A stretch of 64,000 bases of DNA from Strigamia acuminata (Eukaryota > Arthropoda > Chilopoda > Geophilomorpha > Linotaeniidae): NCBI GenBank assembly GCA_949358305.1, contig OX442314.1, positions 24,049,060 through 24,113,059 on the forward strand, in the 5' to 3' direction. Of the stretch, positions 1 through 14,700 are shown piece by piece; position 1 is the stretch's first letter, and each line of letters opens with the position of its first letter. The notes under the pieces are model-generated. The model searched no databases. It saw nothing but the letters and a program-made list of their open reading frames with translations, and was not told the origin of the DNA. A program made the position numbers and the translations under genes.

Positions 1-2488
1 TTTAGGATTTAAATACCAACTAAATTCAAATTTGGCTCAAATATTTCCCTGCGATTAAAAGTAATCCATTCATAACTCTTCATCCAAAAAAAAAATAAGA
101 TTTTTAAAGGGCGATAGAGTTACTGCGAACGATTTGCTCGCAAATCATCATTACCGCACATTTCAGTGGCAGAATGACGCAATTATTTAAAACCTCACAT
201 ATACCTCGCAGCAAACAAATGATTCACGTTTCCTCACTCGTTTTTACATTAAGTCAACATTACTTTGCCTTCGATGACAACTTCTACCTATAATCATTTT
301 TCAAATCAACTGATCCACGTTTTTCAATTCTTTTACAGTAACATTTTCAACTTCTAATCGATTAAAACTGAGATATACGGTTAGGTTCGCGAGGGGTCAA
401 ACGAGGGTTAACCAAGTTCAACTTTTCGCTGTGCATCGAGTCTCATTGCTCGATTTCGCGCCAGGAGTCGTCAAGTCTAGTGTGAATTGTTGTGTGAACT
501 AACCTTAAGACTTTCAGATCCACTAGTTAATTAATTACCTTGTGTGTCTGAATGCAGATAATGCTACAAATTCCTCATTTCCAGACGTCCAGAAATGAAA
601 AAGAATGGACAAAGCAATTAAGTGATTGCTTCCGGGCACTGCCAAGAAATAGAAATATCAATAATGAGTGCATGCACCTAAATATTTTTGGACGCCAGAG
701 GAGGAATTTACATGTTATTATGACATCAATCAACCTAAAACTTCAATCTCAGACGCATGACCAAATATTGTCTGACATTTTTAATTAAAACTTATATTAC
801 CAAACGATAGACATGCATGATTTATGCATGGTAACCACTTTCCCATCAAAGCAATAAATATTTTTTATTCGGATATATATTTTTAACTGTGTGGCCGGTG
901 GTTCTGCTACCATCAACAGAAATCACTACCCACCATCCAACAGCCCCTTCCGATAAAAATCAAAAGATAAGTCGAATAAATGCCCAGATTGACAGAAAAG
1001 CTTATGCAACTGACCCGTCCTCAGCAGCTAACACGAAGACTAATGTTGTGTTGAAAAGTCCATACTCCATTGTGATAACTGGTAGCCTGGTAGGCCGGCC
1101 AGTGGCATAACTATTCTTATTTTATTTTTTATTTTAATTCCCTTACTAATTCGCGATCACAGATCACGGACCCATTTGACCACCACAAATACAAAACATA
1201 GTGCTTAAGAACCGCGACTTAGGGACGGATAATTTGTATTTACGCCACATATTGCTTTGACCACAATATAGACATCACAAATTTGGACAATATACTAAGT
1301 TGTTGATGCGACTAAATCATGACATCCGAGGAGCACGTGATGTGAGAACATTTCAAATCTATGACAGTTATTGAGACATTCAGTGCTAGATGTTGCTGTT
1401 GAATTCACAGATAACTTAATTGGTAATGTGCCATTCCAGCGATCAGGCGAGAAGTGATTTGATTCCCAATCCTCAACTCGTCAAACCTAATCTACTTGAT
1501 TTTCTATCACATTAGTATTCAGAGTCAATGATGTGCATGTTGAGTTCAAAAGCAATATTTAATACAAGTAAAAGAACGGATTTTTTAAAATATATTAGGT
1601 ATTTATTTAAAATACCAATAAACACTAAATTCATTCAGTTTAATATATGGTCTTCTCAGCCTTTCTACTGACAGCAAAAATAATTACAAGGTTCATATGG
1701 TCAGTTTTCCAGAAAAGTGAAAATTTCAAATTTTGCTTTACTAGAAAATAAAAAAATGGATTGTGTAAAAAAAAAACGGTTTTGCACAAACAATATTAAA
1801 AAACTTAATTCCATTTATAAAAGGTAGATTTTGGACTGGATTTTTTCATATTTTGGATATGATTTTTAATATATTTCCCACTCCAATTTAAAAAAATTAT
1901 TTTCTGGTTAATGTGTCTGTTTAAACCAGTTAATGAGACAGAATTCAGGGTCAAGTTAATAACACACTTCTTCAATTGGGTTTGTAATTTTGATGCCACT
2001 TTTAAAACATACAAAAAACTTTCATTAATTTTGAGATTTTTTTTTAAAATATGGTAGTAACAATAATAGCAATAAATAATAATAAAGTAGAGAAGTTGTT
2101 TTGGAAAGGGAAACCTCAGTGAGTCAAACCCCTCAAGCACGTGCCTCTCATATTACTAAAAATATTATAAATTTCACCAAACCGAACTTTTACTCAAAAA
2201 AAATATAAAAGACAATAACACTCCGTAATAATTAATTGAAAATAAAAATAGTTAAAAACTGACCATTTCCATTCCTAAAATGAAATATTTAAGCAATGTT
2301 TATCATTTTTCTCCCAATAAAAAACTGAAGTAAAGACAGTATTTGATATTCGTTTTATTTTTAAAAATACCGGTTTTTGATACTGGTAAATACCTGGTTG
2401 GGTCGGGCCACCGTACGGCCCGACCCATCCAGATTTCCTGATACTGAATTTGTATCCAGTCCAGCCCTGCTCGGGATGGACTAATCGT
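1..2488. other. Spacer with no recognised gene
   Basis: This A+T-rich stretch holds only short open frames (for example 552-788 and 889-1110 on plus, 1805-2140 on minus). None has a recognisable domain, a convincing splice context or normal amino-acid composition; the minus frame is dominated by low-complexity Asn/Lys/Ile/Tyr codons. I see no gene here. Confidence 0.5.
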
Positions 2489-2979
2489 CAGCCGTCAGCC
2501 CCCCATTTCCCAAAACCCCAAAAGCCTCCCAAACTCGGCTGCCGTCAGCCTTGAGTTGTCAGCAGGCCCCCCAAACTCGACAGCTTGGGAGGGCTGCCGA
2601 GTTTGAGGGGGCTGACGAATTTGAGGGGGCTGCCAAGTTTGAAGGGGGCTGCTGACAACCCAAGCCTGATGGCTGCCGAGTTTGGAAGGGCTGTCGAGTT
2701 TGGGGGGGCTGCCGAGTTTGGGGGGGCTGCCGAGTTTGGGGGGGCTGCCGAGTTTGGGCGGGCTGCCGAGTTTGGGGGGGCTGCCGAGTTTGGGGGGGCT
2801 GCCGAGTTTGGGGGGGCTGCCGAGTTTGGGGGGGGGCTGCCGAGTTTGGGGGGGCTGCCGAGTTTGGGGGGAAAGGCTGATGGCTGCCGAGTTTGGGGGC
2901 TGCTGACAACCCAAAGATGACGGCAGCCGAGTTTGGAAGGCTTTGGGAGTTTTGGGAAATGGGGGGCTGACGGCTGCCG
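2489..2979. repeat. Foldback element with an 18-bp minisatellite core
   Basis: The core, about 2660-2900, is a tandem array of an 18-bp G-rich unit, roughly GGGGGGCTGCCGAGTTTG, about ten copies with a varying G-run. The flanks at 2493-2550 and 2923-2979 are inverted copies of each other, both carrying CCATTTCCCAAAA or its complement and CCGTCAGCC, so the whole segment can fold back. Long open frames occur on both strands only because 18 is a multiple of three; they are not genes. Confidence 0.8.
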
Positions 2980-3065
2980 GTGCCGAGAGTAATTTGATGA
3001 ATTTGATTAATTTTCAAATTTAACTGAGATTTAATCTCGAAATATTACGTAAAAAACTAACGCCA

Positions 3066-3235
3066 TGTACAGTGCACTCTGTGTGGTCTAGACATAAAAA
3101 AGTTGTCCCAGAAAGTTGTCTGGGAGGGGGAATTTACCATTACTGGGTATAGTTTGGGTCCTGCAAACCTATCTGAACCAGATAGCTATCCGGACGAGCA
3201 CTGTCCGGTCTATACAGAGTACACTGTACACAGAC
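3066..3235. mobile_element. MITE with TACAGTG-type inverted ends, copy 1
   Basis: The ends are inverted repeats, TGTACAGTGCACTCTGT at the left and ACAGAGTACACTGTACA at the right. The interior shares blocks such as CAGAAAGTTGTC and TTACTGGGTATA with the segment at 53390-53578, so this is one member of a dispersed short non-autonomous family. No transposase is encoded. Confidence 0.7.
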
Positions 3236-3558
3236 GCAGTTTTCCAAAATAGCAAAATTTCATTTTCTTTTTCAAGTTGGTACCTGAAGAGGGCACGTAA
3301 CTGTCCCGACAGCCACAAGCTAACATATTAGTTGAATTTTCGGGTATATTCCCAAGTTAGACAATGAATGATTAAATATCGCATCTACATAGATGCAATG
3401 TTAAATTGATCATACGTGCTACTGGAGTCAGGGCCGTCTTAACACTTTTCAGCACCCTGGGCTTAAAAAAAAATCAGGCACCCCTTGCCTTTTACATTTA
3501 CAATTTCACAGACCCGTTCCTAACGTATACTTGTAGTGCACTCATATTTTTTAGGCAT

Positions 3559-4059
3559 GCTACCATCTTCCCTCGAATATAACGTCATGAGGTTATATTC
3601 AAGTTTTTTCAAAAATCGCTGTTTTCGAAAGTTTTAGCGATTTTTCGAATATAACGTCACTTCGAATATAACGTCATGACGTTGTATTCGAATACAACGG
3701 CATGACGTTATATTCGAGTTATATTTGAGAAGCGTTGCGGGGTGCGCTTTTTACAAGCGCGATGCCAGGAAGCATTGAATTGAAAATGAATTGAACCGAA
3801 TCGGACACGAATTGGACACGAATTGAAAACGTACTGTATATTTTGAACTTAAAATTTCAATTCAATTTTTTTTTTCAAAATTACGTTACCAATTACTGAT
3901 TTTTCAGAAATTTTACAAAAAATTTCTGATTTTTCAGAAGTTTTACAACAAAATTTCTGGTTTTTTAGAAGTTTTACAACAAAATTGTGATTTTTCAGAA
4001 GTTGTACTAAAAAAACACAATACAACGTCATGACGTTATATTCGAGAGAAGACGGTAGC
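3559..4059. mobile_element. Foldback element built from ATAACGTCATGACGTTAT palindromes
   Basis: The left end GCTACCATCTTCCCTCGAAT and the right end ATTCGAGAGAAGACGGTAGC are imperfect inverted repeats. Inside, the palindrome ATAACGTCATGACGTTAT and variants recur about six times, followed by a run of TTTTTCAGAAGTTTTAC-like repeats at 3900-4010. It appears nested in an older repeat whose ends resemble CAGCACCCTGGGC (about 3451) and GCACCCAGGGTACG (about 4191). No coding capacity. Confidence 0.7.
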
Positions 4060-5720
4060 GCCTCACTGCCACCCCCCTCCAAAAGAAGTACCGTACTGGT
4101 AAGCATTGATGTGAAATCACACCAAAAAATTCCTTTTCGAACCTAAAAATGCATTTTCGAACCTAAAAATTCATTTTTAGAGAAAAAATGGCACCCAGGG
4201 TACGCCCCCTGACCTGTGGTGCCTATGTGTTTTACACATTATCAACAATGTGTGGGACGGGGCCAACAAGTTCAGCTTATATTTGAACACTCATGAAGAC
4301 TCTTTGTAGGAGGCGCCTGGCATTCGCCTCTGCCCGGCGTCCCTGCGCTGCAGCCCAGTTAGCCCAATGGTAAAGATGGGCCTGACTGGGGTTGGGACAT
4401 AAAAACCTTCAATTGTGTGTTCCAGGTCAGGCTCAGTCATCGCAGGAGTTGCAGAAGGGCACGGTTAAGTATTAAGTTAGATTATCGCACTTGTAGATGT
4501 CAAGCCAGCTATAGCATATTACATATGAATGTATGAGATGATTTCATTGTGTCTGTTTATAGTAGTTTTTGGGTTTTACAAGTAAATGGCAATTAAAATC
4601 CTTTAATTGTCAATAAATCAAACTTCTCCTTAAACCCCTTTAAACCCTCGCCTGGAAACACTACAAGAATTAGAAGTTCGTTCCTGATCTAACTTTTTGG
4701 GCAGTCATTTTGAATGTGCTTGTAAAAACTAAAATCAGGCAAAACCCACTATAAAATCTACTCTATAGTTCTATTTTCTACTTTGGTAGTTTTTATGTCC
4801 ATTCTATTATATAAACAGCAAATTAGAATGTTGTTGTTGCCAAGTTCTGTGTTTGTACAAATGAAAACGTAATAATAAAAAAAAATCCTTTTTCTTTCGC
4901 TCCAATTTTTAAGTTGTTAGTGACAAAATGAGTGAAATCCACTTACAGTAACGGATCTACAGATATAATATATTGGTTTCCTTGACTGAAAAAAGACGAC
5001 TGCAAACTCCAATTTGATCCCAAGTTGATACGAAAAACTCCGTGCGGAAATTGATGTGTCCCACCAGACAGCCACAATAATTCGATATCACTCAAAATAG
5101 TACCCCAGAGACACATGCCAAGCAAACTCGTACGGTTGAAATATGTGAGAAAAGCGTCTTGACAAGAGCAACAGATGATTTAATGCCAGATAAGCAAAAT
5201 TCAAGACAGCCCTTCACCAACTTCAATCATTTCTACTTGATTACTTGATGAAAGCAATCGCATTTCATTCCACATTCGTTTTCTCTCAAATTTCACATTT
5301 CCAAAACTCAAAAATCATTCAGTTGCACTGCAATAATAATAACATTATTTATTGTGTATTTTTATTCCTGTTCAAAATCGAAATACACGATTTTTTAAAT
5401 ATATTTCAAACAAAATAAAATTATCTGAAAAATATTCACATAGCGACCTGAACACTAATACTATCAATATGAAAATTCCTTCATCATTTCCCAAATTTAC
5501 AATCTCTTTTCAAGAATTTTAAATTTCCATATAAATTAAGTGTTATCGCCTCAAATGGAGTTTTTTTTTAAGTTTGTTAGTCAATCGACAGATTCAGTCA
5601 AACACTATAGAAATTAAATAACAAAAAATAACAAAATAAAGAGTTCAGGTTGTAACGACGGACGAATGGACACTGACGGTACCAAAAATGATAAAAACAA
5701 AGGAACACACAGGATTATAA
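4060..5720. other. Spacer downstream of the exchanger gene; one doubtful exon
   Basis: Mostly A+T-rich spacer. At about 4355-4445 a tRNA-like stretch (TTAGCCCAATGGTA, then GTGTTCCAGGTC about 60 bases on) resembles the A and B boxes of a tRNA-derived SINE but does not fold into a tRNA. On minus, 5125-4943 reads open for 60 codons with a balanced composition and ends beside GTAAGT; it could be an exon of an unknown gene, but I find no partner exons. Weak support only. Confidence 0.25.
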
Positions 5721-8700
5721 TTAAATGTGAATGACTTCCAGCGCCTGGAGAGAGGACAGAATGATGTAAATCAACCAAAGAACCAAACAAAAGAAACCGC
5801 ACAGATATTTAGGTACGGTAGGACCGCCCAATTCAGCTTTGCCGAAATAGGACAATTTTCGACGTAGTAGTAGCACAACAATGCAGAGCGTTGACGCAAT
5901 AGTATAACAGCCAACACTGAAGGACAAAGAACCAGCTTCGACACGAAACTTTTCGTTCTGACAGAAAAGCAAACAAATTCAAACACATTTCAATTTCACA
6001 TTAGACACAAATTTGTTTTTAAAAAAAAAAAAAATTAAATTTTTACCTTTGTAAACCAGTAAATACTCGAAATCACCCATGGGAGGCCCAAGCCTAAGAA
6101 TACGTTTACGGAGTTACTCCCGGTTACATTCCCAATTGCGCTATCAGCATATTTCTCTTGCCGAGCTGCTGCTTTACTTGCAAATAAATCGGGTAAACTC
6201 GTACCGGCAGCTACAAATGTAATAGCTAAAAAAAAAAATAAAGAAATGAATGAATAAATGATTGCTAAACCAATAGTCCCTTGATTTGTAGTATCAAAAT
6301 TTATAGTAGTCTAGAGCAGCGTTTCCCAAACGGTGAGGCCCTAGAATAGTGCACTTGTCTTGTCGTCTATAAGAGTCTATTCTATCTAGACAATACAAAA
6401 CTGCCAAATTCAAATCCATTTCAGTTTGTGTGCTCAATTCTATTATGGATAAATGGCTGATAAATAAGCCTTCATGCTCAAAAAATTATATGTAAAATTG
6501 TACAAAATTGTATGCAATATTATATAAAAATTTCTTTTTTCTTTTTAGTAGTTCATTTTTGAAAAATTTAATGCACCGATAGATGAAGTGGGGCGCGTTA
6601 TTGCTTAAAAATGGGGCGCGATGCTAAAAAGTTTGGGAACCCCTGGTCTAGAGTTTTGGTAGGAAATAGTAAACTACGCAATTGTAAACAGAGTTTATCG
6701 GCATGCCAGTAATACTCGCACTATACCGGCATGCGGCAATAAGCGAGGTAATACGTTATGGTCTGAACTTATTCACAGCCCAAACACCTAGACATTCCAA
6801 CTCTGAAGCGCTATAGTTAACCTCAGCACCTTGCAGAGTGCAACTAGCTTTGACTACGATTGCGTATTTCCTTTGGACGCAATGGCTAATCCGTTTATCT
6901 GTACCAGTTTCTATGCAACCGCAATACTACTGAAAACATTGTTTTCATCCAAACTTTTGACGGAGAGATTTTATTTGAGTGGGTGCTTGTATTGGATGCT
7001 GTACCTGTAATGCTATCTGGCAGACCAACTAATTTTCCAAAATGACTGGCTAAGTCTCCAATAATTGCAGTTAATAAACCTATCATTCCCAATGAAAAAA
7101 CGAAGCACAGCCAACCACCTAGCAATGACGGAGGAGGAACCAGAGCAAACAGCACCTATAAAACAAAAATAAAAACATGTCAAACATTATTTTATTTAAA
7201 TCAATAACTATTTATACCTTCCAGCCAAAAGTAAGCAGATGAAGGACATAGTCTGTCCAAGAAGCATTTTCCAAGTCGCCACCATTGGGTACCATTGCAG
7301 ATTTAAATTGCTGGGCCCAAGTCTCGCTTTCGACTCGAATAAGGTCCATGTTTGCGTTTGTCATCATCATCATTTTGTTCATGACTGAATTAAAAGCTAT
7401 TTTAAGATAGAAAAAGAAAAAGATAATTTAGAAAACGAAAAGCAAAATTTCGATTTTTTTGTCTTTATTACTGTCATCGTTGGTGATTGTAACAGTAATT
7501 CGATTAGTATTGCCTAACTGGGCTCCGCCTGTCGGCTCAAATAATTCTATTTCAAAATGTTCATCTTTTTCTGGATCCATGTCATTGATGACTGGAATTT
7601 CAATATTCAGCTCCAACTGATAAAAAATAATCATTTAATCAAGTATTAGACACTTATACGAGCACAAATCACTTCTTTAACGTGTAAAACAAGTCAATTT
7701 CACACACAAAACGCAAAAACGTCTAAAACTAATAAATTCGTGCCGGTTTTTAATTACTCGTTAACTATCAACTACAAAATCAGTACTGCATTCAAAAATT
7801 AAAATATTTTGTGTTTTACTTCAATTTTAAAGCAAAAATGACATCATTTCCTATCCAACTTAAAATACTAAAATTGTATTTTTATTTTTGAATGCAGCTA
7901 CTGAAAACGATTCGATGTGACACCCAAATCCATACGAATTTACCAAGTTTTTTATCACGTTTTTATCTCAATCAATAATTTTTAAAGTACCACTTATGCT
8001 ACGCTGATTATCGTGATAATTAACACTTTAACGGTTTAAAACCCAACAGAGTCTAATAAATCAAACCCCATTCACAACACACTCAATTATCAACAACCAA
8101 TGTAACACTCGTGTTAATACAATTGAATAAATCACCTCTCCGTGTTTGAAAAGAAGTTCACCTTTACCGCCTTCAAAATCTTGGCCATTAATAGCAGACT
8201 TATCTATTGTCCTCCACTGAACTGACACATCACCATCAGCTCCATTTTTCCTAATCACAGGTATTAAAGCTACGCCGACACTTTCCTCAATTAGCAACCC
8301 TCTCTTCTTAAATTGTAATATTCCAGGCTCTAAAACAAAAATTTAAATCTTATTCATAAATAATTAATTGAAAACACTCTCAATTACCATCATCATTCAA
8401 TATAACAATCTCCATGATGCTCACACGACCCAAAACAACTTCCTCTTCCATTCCTGTTGGAACACTTATCCGTAGAAAAAATTCTTCATCCGGCTCCCAT
8501 GCATTGTCATCAATAATTTCTACTTCAACTTCTTTTTCCACTTCATTGGGTTCGAATGCAACAATCTGATTAATAGGTACATAATCTTCTTCAGCTACTG
8601 CGGCTCCATCGATTGTCTCCACTCTGTAATTAAATGCAGGTTTTAATTAACGACCGATTCCATTTTCGCATGTAAACGTCCTATCGCCTTCATTTTGTAC

Positions 8701-11700
8701 TTCATCAACAAGGCGATAAAATAAACATGTTTTATAAGTTTTTAAAACAGCAAACTTATCTACAAAAACAGTTCATGTTTTGATTCACAGCATGAGCAAA
8801 TATTGCCACAGAAATGCGGTTTAAACCAATAAACAAATCACTTTCAGCCGAAAAAAACACAATTTAGTAAGCAGAAATATCCCATACCCCTGACAGCTGT
8901 TGGGCATTTTATCTTTACCAGTATACTTGAAATTGCTTAATTTTTCATGACCATTCCCCCAAGAGTCGTGCTTCTTTAAAGCACAACTCAATGGAGCGAG
9001 CAAAGATAGAACATAGAATATTTGCCTAGGCGATTTCTTTCACATCGGCACATCAAACCTTCAAGTCATTAATACGACTCCAAGTAATTGCTTTTATCTT
9101 TTGCCTAAATCATCCTCACAGAAGAAGTGCATTCAATTATCAAAGCAAAAGTGCATTCTATTTTTTTTTTATGAATTAAAGTTACAAAAGCATGAAATAT
9201 AAAACTTTGTGATCTATGAAAACTCGGCCACCGGACTCCAGTGCAAGAATATGCAGGATGGTGTTCCATATTTTTAAATTTGGAATTTGATATATTTATT
9301 TTTTCACCAAGTGGGGAAGGGAGGTAGGGGGTCCCTTTCTCAATATCATTACAGAATTGTTTGATATTGAATTGTTATATGATTGAAGTGGGTTCATGTC
9401 ATCGAATCCCGTTTCCTCGAATCCAGTTTCGGTTACTTAAATATGATGACTTTTTTTGTCTTCTCCTAAGAAATGCGTCACAACCTCCCTTTAGCTGTTT
9501 TTTTTTTGTCTGCACGCTGCGAAACCAATTTGCCACTTCAAGAAGATTCAAAGAAACAGGATTCGATGAAATGAGCCCACTCGTATATGATTAGCGAAAG
9601 GCTTTAATCGTGTGTATTAATTTATTGGCGGAAATTCAGATATTTTACCTCCATCCGTAAAAAAATAAGGGAATAAATCGAACTTAAATATACTAAACTA
9701 AACCAAATACAGGCAAAAATGACCTTGATTCAAGGTCAAAATATCACATCCTTGTCGATGAGTTAAATCCAAACTCCTTTTAATTTTAATCAATTTACCA
9801 CGCATGCTGCGTGGGCAACTGCTAGTTCATTCCTAATCAACACTCGGTACAGATTCTAGGATTGCAAAAGAGGGTGCAAAACGGGAAAGTGAGCAAGAAT
9901 ACGCATCTTAACTTCTGCCATAGAAGTAAATAAAATGTAATTGTGCATTTGTTTGCTACCATTGATGAGCCACAATAAAACAAAGAGTATATCCCAATTG
10001 GATACCTAAAATGATACTCCGAATTGGAGTATAACCCTAAGAGGCGCTTTATAGGTTCAGTTCTTGCAAAAGAAGGGCCCCATGCGGCTGTTTCACTTGT
10101 GTTTGTAGCTTCAGCGTGTTACCACCTTCGTGCCTTTAATATTACCTAATCTCCACTTTATTGTGAATGTTTCCTTTCCTTTCCACTATGACAATCACCT
10201 TGCCCGCACTCTCTAGAACAGCGCAGGAGGCCGAGTGGAATTCGACAACTGCCGTTCGGATCTTCATGGAAGCAGAAGGTGAGGGAGGATAAGGGACATT
10301 TATTCCGTCCGCTTCGCCAATCACATCACATATCTGTTAAAAATTCAATTAAAATTGGTCAGTTTCATAATTTCGAATAATTAAGTACACGTTTCAAGAG
10401 ACAAGTACGAAAAAAATACTTTTAAAACAGACAAACAAATTTACAAGCAATAGCAGAATTGAATGGCAGGCAAATTGAACGGATTGACACTTGGCAAGCA
10501 ATATTTAAGCTTGAGCGAGGCGAAGTTTGGTTTATTTAATACCTTGTCTGACGACGAAGCTCCAGGGATAAATTTTTTTAAATGTTCCTGGTACTGCATG
10601 GAAAAATATTCATGTTAGTGCATAGAGAAAACAAAATCAGCAGTGTACTACTACTAATACTACTAAAACTGACTAATTTAAGAGAAACGAAGGAAAATAG
10701 AAAATGAAGAGAACAAATGTTAGTAATGTTTTTCAAATTTTTTTTAGAAAATACTGCTCCCGACAATTCTTTATTAATAAAATAGAAAACAAACGGCTGC
10801 TTCGCTTCAAGATTTCTTTTCATATTATACGACGGCATGACTTGGCAGAAGATATAAAAGGGTTTAGAACGGATTAAGCTAAAGCCGTTAATGCTGCAGT
10901 TTAAGGGAGTACCAAACCAAAGGATCAAGATATCAAGCCATTCTGGCATTGGCGATCCCTAAAGCGCAGTTCACACGAGGAAAAGGATAAGGAATCACAA
11001 AAAAAAATATTTTAAATTATGCTTTTAAAGCAGCAATTACATTTGTACACAAAGTTTACCCACTTTTATTGCTTGCAGCGGGGTTCTGTGTATGTATTAC
11101 TCACTACATCAGCACGAATAAAATCGTCATAACATCTCATCAATATAGAAAGTCTGTTCAAGTTTGTATAAACACTAACAGAAAATACCTCGCAATTTCA
11201 AAACTAGTTATTTAATTTTTAATCAAAAACTACGTGTGGAAGTCTGGATTAATATTAGGATTTCATGCAGTAAAAATTCTACTTTCTACGCCTTAAAGTC
11301 TTGTGAGTGTTCGAACAGACTCCACTTGGACAGGGGAGGGCCACGGGACGTTAGACGCAACACACACGGTAAGATTATCCACAAAATACAACAGACACAG
11401 GTTTAGTTATTATTATAGCTTGATTGTTGTCTAGGGGTATGACATGGTGTCTCATGGTGCATTTTCCAATGTGATGGCTGCATGGCAGTCGTCCTTATCT
11501 AGACCGCGTGGCACGGTGGCCATTGGCTGCATGACACGCGTGGTCAGATTGCATATTCAATCGCGTCGCTGCAATGTTCTTTAAGAACGCAGGACGACCT
11601 CGGCTTACATGGACGCTCAGGTCCCAGTGGGTGAAAGAGCTGCCCCGCCGATCAGTTTGGTTGCTAACTTAGCTAGGTTTGCCTTGCTGGCTATTCATCA

Positions 11701-14700
11701 ACTCGTGGGCCTCTACAGGGCCCACCCACTTCCGGAAGAGTCACTTCCGGGGCCCGATTGGTCAATCAAGGGCCCGCAGCTCCACCTGGTTGCGGAGGAC
11801 CGCAACTGGCGTGCGAGAAACACGAGAGGCGCAGGAGCTGCATAAGGTACCTTGCGCTGCAGGGCAGTGATCAGCTTGCAGGGGCAGCTGGTCACAGTCT
11901 ATTACATCAGATTAAACGAACTGGAACTACCATAATCAGATTGTTTTCAAGCGTTGAATCAGTTTTAATTAGTTATTACTTTTTGTATTCATTGCAACCA
12001 GTGAAGGCGACCCAAAACGGTCGAAAGGTCTTTGGTTTAATTAAATTCAAATGCAAGTTCGTTATTTAATCTGCTCTAATACACTGAATGCAGCACGCAT
12101 TGAAAGAAAGTTTAGCCTTTAAGCTTAGCTTCCATGTCGGTAAATATTCCGTAAAAGTGAAATGGATGCCGCAATCTCACTTGCCACTAAAATTCGATGT
12201 CGCTATATAGTGAGAAATCGGAGCTCAGGAAAACAAAAAGACAATTTCGCAGTTACTATCTAGGTTGAAGTCTAAATATATCTTCCAATTTACTGTGAGC
12301 CAATCATTTTAGAAAACGTCCAAAAATAAATTCTACTCCAATAATTGTACATGCTACATTGTTACAAAATCTAGTGCAGAAGCATAGTATTAAATTAAAA
12401 TCATTATATCCCCCTTCCCACTAACAAGGCCAGCTTAACTCTACCTAATCCAGCTTAAAACACGGCACCTCACTTGTTAAAAGTTAAAAGTCTCGCATAA
12501 TAATGTCAAAACATTACCATCCATTGCATCTCCCCAATCCCCCACCTTTTGTCAATTACATCCGTACTTTCCACAATCAATAGTGTTTTTGTGGAAAGCT
12601 ACTTATGGAATATAAAAAGCAAAGTAATAACCCTATAACTGCAGTATAAATTCATACGGAAGTTTGTACATTTGTGCATTTGCGTGTTAGCACCTTTGAG
12701 TTATATAAAGTTATAACGTTAGAAACAGGATGTGTTAGCTGCAGCACGAAGCCGTGTGCAAATAAATCAATCGGTCGGCCAGAAACAATATGAATTGTTC
12801 AAGTCGTAAGAAACATTAAACTACCTTATATCCTCGCGTACAGTGCGAAATATTTATTCAGAAATTACTACCTCTAATTGGGGGAGGGGGGGGGGGTTGC
12901 ATTATACGCGCGTACACCATTTATTAGCAAAAATGGCGCCTTAAAATGGGGGGTCGCATTATACATGGGTCAGATTGTACACGAGTTTATACAGTAGGTA
13001 ATGTTCAAATTAATCCTGAGATTGATGAGATATGAATTTTATTAAACTTAGAGTGACAAAATAGGTCTGGCACCACGTACGCAAAATCATAACATACTCG
13101 CAGTGGATTGGCTCCCTTATTTAATAAAAAAGTTATAATTCAGAGCTTAGTTATAATTACACCCCGTTATATAGGTGTAAGGTTATAACTCGACTTTATA
13201 ACTCACAAAAACCCTTCCACACTATTATCCTAATCTTATGAATAAGTGCATTGTACTGTCACAAAGTTAGTTTCAATGTTGGTTAAATATGCGCGAAAAC
13301 GAGCGCAGCGCAGATTCGGAGCTGGCTAGTGCTCTTAAGTGCAATTCATGACATTACGTTATGCCAAAATCACTAAAAACGCAGGCGAGCTATCAAAAGA
13401 ATGAATAAACAGCCAAAAATAAAAATTTAAATGACTTTCTGTAAAATCTTCGTCCATAAATGCTTGTCGTTATTGGCGCACTAAACTTAATGTATTCACA
13501 TTTATGTGCATCCCAGCAGCAACAAATCAATAATCTTTGCCATAAATGTACCTCTCTCAGCCTATCATTTAATTTAGGGACTGTTTTCCTGCTGCCTGTC
13601 ATTTCCCTCACAGCTCCAATGCGGTACCACATGCGACTGTGCGGTTGCTGTTCGCTCAGCTTCGAGGCTGCCAAAACTGCCGCATCCTCATCGCTCAGAC
13701 CGGGGTACTTTTTCACTTCCTAGAAAATAAATTTTAAGCCCAGAAATCAATACACGTGGTAACAATATTTATTTTTACTTTTTATGATTGAGCAACTTAC
13801 CTTTACAAAAGCAATTAAAGCAGCACGGTTCAATTTTCCATCTTTAAAATAAATTTTGTCCTTATCTGAATGTTAAAAAAGAGAGAACCATACGTAAGTA
13901 AATATTAATTACTCGTGCGTAATTTCACTCAAGTTATAAAGTGCAACGAAGCCAATTTGACGCATATAACACGAAACACGTGCTCGATTGATCGGTGAAA
14001 ACAAGACACAAACTGTGATTAAACACGTGGTTGACACCGATTTTTTACACATTTTACCTGGCAAACGTTTCATAAATCCCGCTGAATCTGAGCAATCATT
14101 TGGCAACGGAAATAAAACATAAAAAGCAAAAACTCCATTAATTCAATTTGTATTAATTTCCGTTCGTTTCTCTGTTTTACGATTGAAATAATAATAATAA
14201 CAATAATGATATTGATGATAAACCATTCCAAAAGCACCTAACAAACATTTTTAAAATTAACAATAACTTCTCATTTACTCGAGATGACAACGGATGTCTA
14301 CTAAATCCATATTACGGGCGTTCAGAGTAACCATTGAGTGCCTCATTCTGATTTCACAAGTGAAATAAAAATAAAAAACGTTTCATTTCAGTGCAGGCTT
14401 GCCAATAAATCGATGCCGAAGTGATTGAAATTAATTTTCCATGAAACCGACTGCAATACTTGTTGGGTGTGGCACCTTTAATTTATTTCTGTTATTTTAT
14501 AAATATAAATTCACTTTTATAAGCCAATTACACATAACCCAATGGAGAGCTGAAATGGAGAGCTGAATTTTACAAATCTTACAAAACAAATTACTTCTAA
14601 ATTTTGGGTTAATCTCATTACTATCCATAATTTAATTAAACCCACTCGCACATTGTTGCATAAAATTGGTAAATAAAATTACTTCCTAAAACAGTTCGAA

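Noticed and set aside
2495-3017. Long open frames on both strands of the G-rich repeat
   Set aside because: They result from an 18-bp tandem unit, a multiple of three; composition is purely repetitive and no start, splice or domain supports them.
4355-4445. Possible tRNA gene
   Set aside because: A- and B-box-like phrases are present but no cloverleaf can be drawn; at most a SINE relic.
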